Assembly (NCBI RefSeq): GCF_038003085.1
Contig: NZ_JBBOOM010000001.1
Location: forward strand, 1,116,001 to 1,180,000
Length of the DNA: 64,000 nucleotides
DNA from: Psychrobacillus sp. FSL K6-2836
GTDB taxonomy: Bacteria; Bacillota; Bacilli; Bacillales_A; Planococcaceae
Direction: 5' to 3'
Shown here: in pieces, positions 8,929 through 17,282 of the stretch
Position numbering within the stretch: the first letter of the stretch is position 1
Layout of the letters: each line of letters opens with the position of its first letter
The notes under the pieces: generated by a model
Told to the model about the DNA's origin: nothing
Databases searched by the model: none
Seen by the model: only the letters and a program-made list of their open reading frames with translations
Made by a program: the position numbers and the translations under genes

Positions 8929-10278
8929 CTATCTATACTCAATTCGGAACGGATTATCTTCTATTTCCATTAAGTGATATACGGAAAACTCATATACTGG
9001 TCCGAACTCAATATCACTTGGCGCAAAAGGAAAAGCAAGGTTTCCTGCTGTGGACTTTCTTTTTTCGTGAGCAAAGTGTAAAAAGGTAGATCTTGCAGTT
9101 GCACAAATACTATTTGCAAGCTCCTGGTCCTTTGCAATTACTTCTATTACAACGCCGATTTCATGTCCTCTGAAGACTTCTTTTTCTTTATCGCCAAGGA
9201 CTGCATTCATCCCGTAATTGTAAAAATTCACTTTGTAATCATTGCTTGGAATTTCATCATAGTAATCACTTACCTGTTGCTTCACACGTTTTTCTATATC
9301 CTCTACGTTTTCCAATAAAATCGGATCTCTTATACCAGCCAATACAAATGTACGATAAGCAACTTTCCGAGCTCCCTCCAGCTTTATGAAATGCTGCTCC
9401 GCGGGAATATACTTGCTATTAGAAACTTCCACAACTCCATCTGCTAATTCTTTAAACTCGCATTGCTCTAGGTTCAAAGTGAATCCTGGCCCATGAAGAA
9501 TATATGGATGCTCTTTCTCATAAAAAGTGTGTGCAGCCACGCTTATCGATGTACAGCTACGTTTCGGGTTTAAAGACTTCACTTTGAAAGAGGTTTCACC
9601 GATGATACCTAAAATACTATCCTTCGTCGTTCCCGGCTCTGCGCAAAGAGCGCCGCATTCCAATATCTTTCCAAGATGATAAGAAAGCCCAGGATCTTTT
9701 CCATGAAAAATTCCGATTGCCGCAAAAGGGGAAGGGTCATATGCTCTTCCACAAACAATAATATCTGCCTTTTTTTGTAGAGCCTCCAAAATCGGTTCAT
9801 GCCCCATTTGCGCTACAATTCCATTTGTCTCAAGAATAACCTCCTCATTTAAAGAAGGTATATTAGGACTTAAGGGTTTTATTCTTCCTTGTTGATTTGC
9901 TTCCATTACTAAATCATTTGGAATATCCGCCCACACAATAGCTATTTTTGCTCGAAGACCCATTTCCTCCAAAACTTCTTCGATAATGTCCATAGTCCAA
10001 TCTACATGCACCTGTGCTCCTGCTCCGCCAGCTGAGCCAATGATAATTGGTATTTTCTTTGGAATTCCATTTTCCAATATAATGGTTAAATCCTTTTTTG
10101 CAGCGCGCCTACTAACAATTGAAACACCGGCTCCGAGTTTATGAGGCCCCGCATCTGTCGATCCTGCATCCACTACAATCCCATGGGGTTCCTCTTTCAT
10201 TCCTCGTAAGAATGATTCCTCTGGAAACCCATATCCCAACATTCCACAGGGAGATAAAATCTTAATCTCATTACCCAT
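8929..10278 (-). CDS. AtuA-like DUF1446 family protein
   Basis: A 449-residue protein of the acyclic-terpene-utilisation AtuA/DUF1446 family. Visible features are VDAGSTDAGPHKLGAG near residue 36, GSAGGAGAQVHVDW near 81, DIIVCGRAYDPSPFAA near 170 and CTSISVAAHTFYEKEHPY near 240. Family members are named for terpene degradation in Pseudomonas, but their reaction is not firmly known. As the first gene after the promoter with two LacI-type operators, it leads the operon; GGAG lies 7 bp before the ATG. The DUF4387 gene follows at once. It may act on the aglycone or on a carboxylate formed from the glycoside; this is inference. Confidence 0.8.
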   Translation of the reverse strand: MGNEIKILSPCGMLGYGFPEESFLRGMKEEPHGIVVDAGSTDAGPHKLGAGVSIVSRRAAKKDLTIILENGIPKKIPIIIGSAGGAGAQVHVDWTMDIIEEVLEEMGLRAKIAIVWADIPNDLVMEANQQGRIKPLSPNIPSLNEEVILETNGIVAQMGHEPILEALQKKADIIVCGRAYDPSPFAAIGIFHGKDPGLSYHLGKILECGALCAEPGTTKDSILGIIGETSFKVKSLNPKRSCTSISVAAHTFYEKEHPYILHGPGFTLNLEQCEFKELADGVVEVSNSKYIPAEQHFIKLEGARKVAYRTFVLAGIRDPILLENVEDIEKRVKQQVSDYYDEIPSNDYKVNFYNYGMNAVLGDKEKEVFRGHEIGVVIEVIAKDQELANSICATARSTFLHFAHEKRKSTAGNLAFPFAPSDIEFGPVYEFSVYHLMEIEDNPFRIEYR

Positions 10279-10334
10279 TTGGCCACTCCTCTTTATTTAC
10301 TTATAAATCATATATTCAATAGGATAATATCAAT

Positions 10335-10350
10335 TGTGAAACCGGTTACA
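10335..10350. promoter_or_regulatory. second LacI-type operator (O2)
   Basis: TGTGAAACCGGTTACA, an imperfect copy of the palindrome at 10392-10405, centred on CCGG. It lies about 60 bp downstream of the promoter -10 box and 57 bp before the AtuA-like start codon. The centres of the two sites are 55 bp apart, close to five helical turns. Confidence 0.7.
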
Positions 10351-10391
10351 TATTTCATCAAAAAAATATTAGGATGCAATCCTCCATTTTA

Positions 10392-10405
10392 TGTAACCGG
10401 TTACA
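10392..10405. promoter_or_regulatory. LacI-type operator (O1) over the transcription start
   Basis: A perfect 14 bp palindrome, TGTAACCGGTTACA, with the central CG typical of LacI/GalR operators. It begins 4 bp after the -10 box, so a bound repressor would block initiation. The partial LacI protein at 1-926 is the obvious candidate binder. Confidence 0.8.
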
Positions 10406-10408
10406 AGT

Positions 10409-10437
10409 ATGATAATTCAGAACTCTTAAACAGTCAA
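10409..10437 (-). promoter_or_regulatory. sigma-A promoter of the AtuA/ARH/ABC operon
   Basis: On the minus strand, -35 TTGACT (10432-10437), a 17 bp spacer and -10 TATCAT (10409-10414). It is the only strong promoter seen upstream of the 10278 start codon and is followed directly by the perfect LacI-type palindrome. Confidence 0.75.
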
Positions 10438-10473
10438 CAAAATTTTTGAACAAATTAGGAATTGTTTTCAGAC

Positions 10474-10500
10474 AAAAAAAGTCCCATCAAGTAGGGACCT
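10474..10500 (-). terminator. short intrinsic terminator
   Basis: On the minus strand GTCCC and GGGAC pair around an eight-base loop, followed by a run of seven T. It lies downstream of the stronger hairpin at 10601-10646 and upstream of the next promoter, so it probably catches read-through from the KdgR operon. The 10279-10810 gap otherwise holds the promoter and operators listed and no convincing gene. Confidence 0.55.
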
Positions 10501-10600
10501 TTATTCTTAGATATTCCGTAAAATACCAATTTTGACGCTATAATAGAATTTAATAAATTCAACCATAAGGAAGGAGAAATAAAGTACGTGTTAGAACAAT

Positions 10601-10646
10601 AAAAACCGCCCTATTCGATAATTTTAACGAGTAGGGCGGTTTTTTT
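10601..10646 (-). terminator. intrinsic terminator of the KdgR/L-galactonate operon (works in both directions)
   Basis: ACCGCCCTA (10605-10613) and TAGGGCGGT (10632-10640) form a 9 bp GC-rich stem with A-rich and T-rich flanks on either side. It lies about 165 bp beyond the eda stop codon on the minus strand. The plus strand also shows a T run, so it can act bidirectionally. Confidence 0.8.
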
Positions 10647-10810
10647 AGGATTTTACTAAGTATTTCAATAGGATTTGAAATTCTTGAATGAAAAATCGCG
10701 AGTGAAAAATAAAAGAATTTTCTTCGATTACTCTATTGACGGTAAGATTAGGTGGCTTTTCGCATTCTGGACCGGATTAGCCTTCTTACCAACGTTTGTG
10801 GATTTTACTA

Positions 10811-11440
10811 CTAATTTCTAGCAAGTTGAAATGCAGATACAAATGCTTTTGCCGCATTCGTAATTTCAGCATTTGTTTCATATTGATAAATTGCACTTCC
10901 AACACCAACACAAATAGCTCCATTTTTCACATAGTCCCCTAAATTACTTAATGTAATGCCACCTGTTGGCATGAGTGGAATAGATCTTAATGGACCTTTT
11001 ACATTTTTAAAATAGGATGCCCCCATTGCATCCGCTGGAAAAACTTTTACTAAATCAGCACCCGCCATATGTGCTTCAAAAATTTCAGTTGGAGTCAAAG
11101 CACCACATGCTATAAAACGTTCTGCCTTATTGGCTAGGGCTATTACCTCTTTACTAACAATAGGCGTGACTATAAAGTCTGCTCCCGCCTCAATAGCAGA
11201 TTGGGCCTGAGCCTCTGATAAAACAGTCCCTGCACCAATACATAACGCATCTCCGTAATGAGATTTTGCAGCTCTAATTGCTTCAAGTCCACCTTTTTGT
11301 TCGATAGTAATTTCTACTGTATTTAGTCCGCCATCACGTAAAGCTTCTATAATGCTTACAATACTCTCTGGATTCATATTGCGCATAACAGGTATAATAC
11401 CCGAATTTGACAATTGTTTTAAAACATTATCTTTATTCAT
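10811..11440 (-). CDS. eda: KDPG aldolase (2-dehydro-3-deoxy-6-phosphogluconate aldolase)
   Basis: Class I aldolase (209 aa) that splits KDPG into pyruvate and glyceraldehyde-3-phosphate. Motifs fit the family: Arg in GIIPVMRNM (near residue 20), Glu in TVEITIEQ (near 43), CIGAGTVL, and the Schiff-base Lys in ADLVKVFPADAMG (near 132), plus MPTGGI for phosphate binding. GAGGTG precedes the ATG. As the last gene of the kdgR operon, 12 bp after the dehydrogenase gene, it completes the route to central metabolism. A 4-hydroxy-2-oxoglutarate side activity is common in this family. Confidence 0.92.
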   Translation of the reverse strand: MNKDNVLKQLSNSGIIPVMRNMNPESIVSIIEALRDGGLNTVEITIEQKGGLEAIRAAKSHYGDALCIGAGTVLSEAQAQSAIEAGADFIVTPIVSKEVIALANKAERFIACGALTPTEIFEAHMAGADLVKVFPADAMGASYFKNVKGPLRSIPLMPTGGITLSNLGDYVKNGAICVGVGSAIYQYETNAEITNAAKAFVSAFQLARN

Positions 11441-11452
11441 TTTTTCACCTCA

Positions 11453-12463
11453 TTATTCTCCGAAACGAAGGAGTGTCTTGTTAAAATTAAAATCACCGTT
11501 ATTAAAAAGAGGAATTATTTCTTCAAACTCAATAACTCTTGAAACATAGTTTTCATTTATTTCCCCTGCATTCATACACTGAATAACATATTCAAAATCT
11601 TCTTTAGTAGCATTTCTGCTAGCTAAAAGCGTTAATTCTTTCGAATGAAAGTCAGGATTAAAGAAGCTAATCGTATCTTTAACTAATCCAACATATACTA
11701 ACCTACCACCGTGACAAACAAAATCGAATGCCTTCATCATGGAATGTTTATTACCAGTAGCATCAAATACAATTGAAGGTAATTTGTTATTATTAATATG
11801 TAAAATATCTGCTTCCGTAGTGTCGGAACCAACTATAATATAATCACAATTTGTCCATTCTTTCGCAAACTTTAAGCGCTCTGGGCTAATATCCATTATA
11901 ATTGTTCGAGCACCTTGTAGCTTCGCAAATTTGGCAACACCAAGTCCAATTGGACCGGCACCAATTACTAGAACAGTTTCACCTTTTTGAATAGTTGATC
12001 TTCTAACCGCATGGGCACCAATACTTAGGGGTTCCACCATAGCTGCCATTTCAGATGACAATTGATTAACGGGAAAAACATGAGAAGACGGGACCACTAT
12101 AGATTCTGCCATTCCTCCATCCATATGTACACCTAATACCTTCATTTCCGTACAACAATTAGTTTTACCATTTTGACAAGATCCACAAATTCCACAATGC
12201 ATATAAGGAATAACTGTTACTAAATCTCCGGTTTGGATATCCAATACATTAGAACCAACACTTTCTACAATTCCAGATAACTCATGACCTAGTACTCGAG
12301 GATATGTAAAAAATGGTTGATTCCCTCCGAACGCATGTATATCTGTTCCACATATTCCAACTCGTTTAATCGAAATTTTCACATCTGATTTATTCACTAA
12401 TACTGGAGATTCTCTTTGTTCTATTATTAGTGATTTTGGTTCTGTACAAACAATTGTTTTCAT
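11453..12463 (-). CDS. lgoD: LgoD-like L-galactonate 5-dehydrogenase (zinc MDR family)
   Basis: Medium-chain zinc dehydrogenase (336 aa) predicted to oxidise L-galactonate to D-tagaturonate with NAD(P). From memory it shares with E. coli LgoD/YjjN the blocks VGICGTDIHA, GGNQPFF, YPRVLGHE, an N-C-C-containing structural zinc lobe, DATGNKHSMM and SRNATKEDF. Cys and His of the catalytic zinc site are in CGTDIH and GHE, and the structural zinc Cys cluster lies near residues 91-107. The Rossmann motif is VIGAGPIGLG near 168. It sits between uxaB and eda in the operon. A closely related hexonate could also be the substrate. Confidence 0.75.
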   Translation of the reverse strand: MKTIVCTEPKSLIIEQRESPVLVNKSDVKISIKRVGICGTDIHAFGGNQPFFTYPRVLGHELSGIVESVGSNVLDIQTGDLVTVIPYMHCGICGSCQNGKTNCCTEMKVLGVHMDGGMAESIVVPSSHVFPVNQLSSEMAAMVEPLSIGAHAVRRSTIQKGETVLVIGAGPIGLGVAKFAKLQGARTIIMDISPERLKFAKEWTNCDYIIVGSDTTEADILHINNNKLPSIVFDATGNKHSMMKAFDFVCHGGRLVYVGLVKDTISFFNPDFHSKELTLLASRNATKEDFEYVIQCMNAGEINENYVSRVIEFEEIIPLFNNGDFNFNKTLLRFGE

Positions 12464-12472
12464 AGATTCCCC

Positions 12473-13927
12473 TCATTTCAACTGTAATGCTAATGCTTTT
12501 TCCATTCCTTCATTTAAGATGATACTAATACTTTGTACAAGTTCTTGAGCAACATCGCTTATTTCTGAAGTGTCCATACCCCATGAAAGTAAAATTTTCT
12601 CTTCAATAAATTTCTGCAAAACACTTTGGTTCGTAAAATTACTACTATATAATTCAGCAAACATTGAAACTACTTCTTCATTATCTTTAATTCCTTCACG
12701 GTTATAAAAGAAAGTAATTAATGCAGCTAAGGAAAATAATAATTTTTTTCGGTAACCCTTATCCGATTCCCTAACAATTGGCCATAAACGAACATAAAAT
12801 TTAGAATAACTATTAAGACTAATATCTTTTAATAGATGGTGTAAATAAGGGTTTGAAAAACGATCTATAACTTCTGATATATATTCGTTAATTTTTTTAT
12901 CTTCACTCTTTGGCAAGGTTAAAGCTATCTCTTTCCTCATAACATTCTGTATAAAATTACCCAGCAAGGGATGTTCCAAGGCCTCTTTTACTGTTTCCAC
13001 TTCTAGCTGTAGTCCTATAACAGACATAATGGAATGTGGACCATTTAATAGCCTTACTTTAAGGTTACGATAAAACTCAATAGGCTCGAATTTTACGTTT
13101 AATCCTGCTTCTACAAAAGGAAGTTTACCACTCAATTGTTTGGGTCCTTCTATTACAAATAAATGATAAGGCTCAGCCATTGTCAAAAGCTCATCAGAAT
13201 AACCTAATCTTTCAAACCAGTTATCTGCTTCTTTATCTGGATAACCTGGGACAATACGATCTACTAATGTATTACAAAATGTGCAGCTTTCATCAATCCA
13301 TTTAGAGAATAAAATAGGTAATTTCCAGTCTTTGATAATTTGCTGACAAATACTTTTTAATACATCCCCATTATTTTCAACTAGTTCACAAGGAATAATA
13401 ATCCATCCTTTGTCCTTTGCACCGTTATAGTATTGATATCGGTGAAAAAGTAATGCAACTACTTTTCCAGGAAAGGATAAAGGTGAGACAGATTCTTGAT
13501 ATGCTTCATTTTCATAAACAAGTCCTGCCTCGGTTGTATTGGAAAAGAGAAATTCAATATATTCTGAAGTTGCTACTGTTAAAGCTTCACCCCAGTCCGA
13601 ATATGGATTTATTCCCCTAGTGATCGAACTAATGATTTCAATTTTTTCTACAGGTTTTCCATATTCAATCCCACGTCGAACAAGAGTATACAAGCCATCT
13701 TGTCGATTTAACTTTGGTATGATTTTACCTCTAGGCGTTGGCTGAATTGTAACTACGCTTCCTTGGAAATTAGTTTTGTTATTCATCTCAAAAACCATCC
13801 AATCAATGAAGCCTCGCATAAAATTACCTTCACCTATTTGTAAAACACGTTCAGGAAAAATATTATTTTGGTGAGATATGTCTTTATCTTTCAAATGCTC
13901 TAAATTTAATTGGGTAGGTAAATTCAC
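12473..13927 (-). CDS. uxaB: tagaturonate reductase (altronate oxidoreductase)
   Basis: Long-chain mannitol-dehydrogenase-family enzyme (484 aa) that reduces D-tagaturonate to D-altronate with NADH. The N-terminal Rossmann motif is VLQIGEGNFMRGFIDWMV (residues ~28-45), which is UxaB-like, and the C-terminal helical domain has NLKVRLLNGPHSIMSVIG near 290, where K, N and H are the usual catalytic residues. The start is GTG with GGAGG 7 bp upstream. It follows uxaA after 12 bp. A fructuronate reductase is the main alternative, but the adjacent altronate dehydratase argues for tagaturonate. Confidence 0.88.
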   Translation of the reverse strand: MNLPTQLNLEHLKDKDISHQNNIFPERVLQIGEGNFMRGFIDWMVFEMNNKTNFQGSVVTIQPTPRGKIIPKLNRQDGLYTLVRRGIEYGKPVEKIEIISSITRGINPYSDWGEALTVATSEYIEFLFSNTTEAGLVYENEAYQESVSPLSFPGKVVALLFHRYQYYNGAKDKGWIIIPCELVENNGDVLKSICQQIIKDWKLPILFSKWIDESCTFCNTLVDRIVPGYPDKEADNWFERLGYSDELLTMAEPYHLFVIEGPKQLSGKLPFVEAGLNVKFEPIEFYRNLKVRLLNGPHSIMSVIGLQLEVETVKEALEHPLLGNFIQNVMRKEIALTLPKSEDKKINEYISEVIDRFSNPYLHHLLKDISLNSYSKFYVRLWPIVRESDKGYRKKLLFSLAALITFFYNREGIKDNEEVVSMFAELYSSNFTNQSVLQKFIEEKILLSWGMDTSEISDVAQELVQSISIILNEGMEKALALQLK

Positions 13928-13939
13928 ACTGCCTCCTCC

Positions 13940-15448
13940 TTACATAGTTACTCCGTCTTTAAAAATTGCTATTTCTTTAAATCCGAAAACTTCATTATTA
14001 GTAAGTTTAGTTCCAGAAGCCACATCTAAAATATAATTGAAAAACTCATTTGTTACTTGGCTCATACTTTGCCCCTCAACAATTGTTCCAGCATTAAAGT
14101 CCATCCAATTTTTTTTGCGTTCAAATAATGGTGTATTAGTAGAAATCTTCACAGTAGGAGTAGGTCCTCCAAATGGAGTTCCTCTACCTGTTGTAAATAG
14201 TACAATCTGGCATCCGGAAGCTGCCATAACTGTTGTTGAAACTAAATCATTCCCAGGACCTTGTAATAGGGTCAATCCATTTTTTCTGAGCTTACTACCA
14301 TAAGGAATTACGTCGTTCACAGGTGCAAAACCACCTTTTTGAACACATCCCAGAGATTTTTCTTCGAGTGTTGTAATTCCACCTTCTTTATTTCCAGGAG
14401 ATGGATTCTCATATACTGGTTGGTTGTATTTTATAAAATATTGTTTAAAATCATTTACTAGATTTACAATATCGCCAAATATTTCTTCATCTTTTGCTCT
14501 TTCCATTAATATCGTTTCTGCTCCAAACATCTCTGGAACTTCCGTTAATACAGTCGCACCATGATAACCAATTAATTTGTCAGAGAATGATCCTACAAGA
14601 GGATTCGCAGTGATACCTGACAACCCATCACTTCCTCCACATTTCAAGCCAATTTTCAATGCTGAAACAGGTACTTCCTCTCGATGAAAAGAGGTTACAT
14701 ATTGAAAGAGATTTGTTATTAACTCCATGCCTTCTTCCATTTCATCGTCTACTTCTTGTACACTTAAAAATTTCACACGATCTGGGTTATATGCGCCTAT
14801 TTCATTTTTAAATAAATCAATATAATTATTTTCGCAGCCTAGCCCTAAAACAACTACACCGCCTGCATTAGGATGATGAACCAAATTAGAAAGTATTTTT
14901 TGCGTGTAAACTAAGTCATCACCTAATTGAGAGCATCCATATGGATGTGAAAAGGACTGGACCCCATCAAAATTATCTGCATCAAATATTTTATTTGCCA
15001 TTTTAGCTAAATTCTCTGAAACTTTATTGATGCATCCTACTGTGTTAATAATCCAAATCTCATTTCGAACTCCTACATCTCCATTTTCTCGTTTGTATCC
15101 TTGAAATGTAGGAAGATTAATTTCTTCATTTGTACTAATGCTTTTCTTTGGTGGTTGATACGTATAACTTAGTTCACCATCTAAATTTGTTTTTAAATTA
15201 TGTGAATGGATTAGCGTACCAACTTCAATCTCTTGAATAGCTTTTCCAATCGGAAAACCATACTTCACAACATTTTCTCCAAATGAAATAGGTTTAATAG
15301 CAATTTTGTGACCCCTCATAATATCCTCTCTTAATAGAACTGTTAGCCCACCCTGTTCAATAGACTGACCTTTTTTAAAATCTTCTAAAGCTATCCAAAC
15401 ATTATCGGATGGATGAATTTGAATTAGTGATTGTTTAGTTGCCATCAT
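13940..15448 (-). CDS. uxaA: altronate dehydratase
   Basis: Iron-dependent UxaA/GarD-family dehydratase (502 aa) that converts D-altronate to 2-keto-3-deoxygluconate. Residues 10-95 form the SAF domain found at the UxaA N-terminus, and the rest is the catalytic domain. Landmarks are GVRNEIWIINTVGCINK near 125, FSHPYGCSQLGDD near 168, VVLGLGCENN near 200, LKIGLKCGGSDGLSGITANP near 267 and FTTGRGTPFG near 430. GGAG lies about 10 bp before the ATG. It follows the TRAP large-permease gene after 18 bp. Confidence 0.92.
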   Translation of the reverse strand: MMATKQSLIQIHPSDNVWIALEDFKKGQSIEQGGLTVLLREDIMRGHKIAIKPISFGENVVKYGFPIGKAIQEIEVGTLIHSHNLKTNLDGELSYTYQPPKKSISTNEEINLPTFQGYKRENGDVGVRNEIWIINTVGCINKVSENLAKMANKIFDADNFDGVQSFSHPYGCSQLGDDLVYTQKILSNLVHHPNAGGVVVLGLGCENNYIDLFKNEIGAYNPDRVKFLSVQEVDDEMEEGMELITNLFQYVTSFHREEVPVSALKIGLKCGGSDGLSGITANPLVGSFSDKLIGYHGATVLTEVPEMFGAETILMERAKDEEIFGDIVNLVNDFKQYFIKYNQPVYENPSPGNKEGGITTLEEKSLGCVQKGGFAPVNDVIPYGSKLRKNGLTLLQGPGNDLVSTTVMAASGCQIVLFTTGRGTPFGGPTPTVKISTNTPLFERKKNWMDFNAGTIVEGQSMSQVTNEFFNYILDVASGTKLTNNEVFGFKEIAIFKDGVTM

Positions 15449-15466
15449 TTCTTCAACTCTCCTCGA

Positions 15467-16750
15467 TTAAAATAATAGATTTGGTAAGAACATCGAAATT
15501 GCCGGTATAAAAGCAAATAGTATTGCCGCAATAACAAGTAAAATCCAAAATGGCGTTATATGTTTGATAAAGTCTTCAATTTTTGTTCCAGTAATCGCAC
15601 AAGTTGTGAACATTATTGTTCCTAGAGGAGGTGTTAACGTCCCAATACTCAAACAAACAATAAAGAAAATACCAAAATGGACTGGGTCTATTCCATAAGT
15701 CATTAACATTGGCATAAATAATGGAGTTAAAATAACCAACGCCACATTCCCTTCAATGAACATACCTACAACTAATAAGAAGATAAGTACAACAATAAAG
15801 AACATTAATGGTGATGATATAAATCCTGTCATAAACTCTGTCATTTTCTGAGGAACTTGCTCTAAAGTAAGTACCCAAGCGAATGCTGACCCTGCAGCAA
15901 TAATGATTAAAATAGATGCTGAAGTATGTACTGTTTCAACTAATGCACTGACTAATTGTTTGAAATTCATTTCTCTATAAACTACAAGACCAAGAACAAG
16001 TGCATATAATACCGCTATAGCTCCTGCTTCTGTAGCACTAAAAATTCCTAAACGTATTCCTCCAATAATTATTAAAGGCAATAAAAGTGCCAAGATTGCA
16101 TCTTTTAATGCAAAAAGGAATTCTTTTAATGTAATCTTCTTTTTATTCTCAGTTTCTAAGTTGTTCTTTTTAGCGTATATATGAACATAAACCATCATCA
16201 TGATACATAATGCTAATCCTGGGATTACTCCAGCTAAAAATAGCTTTCCAATTGAAACGTTTCCAATATATCCATACATGATTAATGCAATGCCTGGAGG
16301 AATGATTGGTGTTATTAAAGATGTAGCAGCTGTTAGTGCAGTAGAAAAGCCTTTACTATATCCTTTTTGCACCATTTCTGGTACAAGAACTTTTGCTTGC
16401 ATCGCTGCATCAGCAATATTAGATCCAGATAATCCACCCATCATGGTACTTAGTACAACATTTACTTGAGCCAGTCCACCAGGTAGTGGACGTGTAATAA
16501 TTTCTGCAAACCGCAACATACGCATAGTAATGCCTGTATAGTTCATAAGAATTCCAGCAGTGATAAAGAAAATGATTGCCAAAAGTGGTATAGATTCTAT
16601 CCCACCAATCATCCGCTGAATAATAATTGTAGTTGAAAAATTATTTTGGAAGATAAAATAAGTTGCTGTACTAATAACGAGAGCAAAGGCAATTGGTACA
16701 TTTAGAAAAAATAATATTAATAAGACTGCAAGAACTATCATCATTTCCAT
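15467..16750 (-). CDS. TRAP transporter large permease (DctM type)
   Basis: Main membrane subunit (427 aa, about 12 hydrophobic segments) of a tripartite ATP-independent periplasmic transporter, which imports organic or sugar acids driven by a sodium or proton gradient. Family blocks visible are GGLSGSNIADAAMQAKVLVP near residue 112, ITPIIPPGIALIMYGYIG near 146 and GTLTPPLGTIMFTT near 372. It follows the small-permease gene closely. Given the enzymes of the operon, the cargo is probably L-galactonate or a similar hexonate. Confidence 0.93.
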   Translation of the reverse strand: MEMMIVLAVLLILFFLNVPIAFALVISTATYFIFQNNFSTTIIIQRMIGGIESIPLLAIIFFITAGILMNYTGITMRMLRFAEIITRPLPGGLAQVNVVLSTMMGGLSGSNIADAAMQAKVLVPEMVQKGYSKGFSTALTAATSLITPIIPPGIALIMYGYIGNVSIGKLFLAGVIPGLALCIMMMVYVHIYAKKNNLETENKKKITLKEFLFALKDAILALLLPLIIIGGIRLGIFSATEAGAIAVLYALVLGLVVYREMNFKQLVSALVETVHTSASILIIIAAGSAFAWVLTLEQVPQKMTEFMTGFISSPLMFFIVVLIFLLVVGMFIEGNVALVILTPLFMPMLMTYGIDPVHFGIFFIVCLSIGTLTPPLGTIMFTTCAITGTKIEDFIKHITPFWILLVIAAILFAFIPAISMFLPNLLF

Positions 16751-16753
16751 GTA

Positions 16754-17236
16754 CTATACACTCTCCTTCTGAGTAGATGTTTGTCGGAAAGTTTTTAATA
16801 AAACCCTCGAGAATTGATAAGCAGTTAAAAGTCCTCCAAGGGGAACAGCCAAATCGATCCATTGATAGCTTATGCCTAGAACTGGTGTGATTTTAGCTGA
16901 AGCTTGAGCCATTAAATCATATCCAAGATAGATAAAACCGTATATCAGCACAAAATAAATGGCTGCAGCTCGAATAATAATTGCACCTAATTTTAGACCT
17001 TTTGGTAGTTTTTCTACAAAATAATCAATACCTACATGTCCTCCACGCTTCATAGATGAACTTATACCAATGAAAACAACCCAGACAAATAATCCTAATG
17101 TAAGTTCTTCTGCCCAAGCAAAAGGACTTTCTAATATAAATCGATAAAAAACGTTTACAATAGTGATAGTTAAAACACCCGTTAATGCAATTGTGGCAAG
17201 AATATCATCGATTTGATTAATCCATTTCTTAATCAT
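16754..17236 (-). CDS. TRAP transporter small permease (DctQ type)
   Basis: Small membrane subunit (160 aa, four hydrophobic segments) that pairs with DctM-type permeases. The family signature is WAEELTLGLFVWVVFIGISS followed by KRGGHVGIDYF. The ATG at 17236 is chosen because GGAGG lies 8 bp upstream; a TTG 15 bp earlier would overlap that site. It lies between the binding-protein and large-permease genes, the usual DctPQM order. Confidence 0.9.
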   Translation of the reverse strand: MIKKWINQIDDILATIALTGVLTITIVNVFYRFILESPFAWAEELTLGLFVWVVFIGISSSMKRGGHVGIDYFVEKLPKGLKLGAIIIRAAAIYFVLIYGFIYLGYDLMAQASAKITPVLGISYQWIDLAVPLGGLLTAYQFSRVLLKTFRQTSTQKESV

Positions 17237-17282
17237 ATAATGCACCTCCAAATAAAAGCCCTTGTTACAGGGCTCCAGCTTC

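Noticed and set aside
10571-10602. Strong AAGGAGG-like site followed by a four-codon frame (GTG-TTA-GAA-CAA-TAA) just before a terminator on the plus strand
   Set aside because: Could be a relic of a lost gene or a leader peptide, but the upstream promoter is weak and nothing lies downstream on that strand; too little to call.
10702-10821. 39-residue hydrophobic frame on the plus strand beginning at a GTG
   Set aside because: No ribosome site, overlaps the end of eda, and no similarity I can recognise; probably chance.
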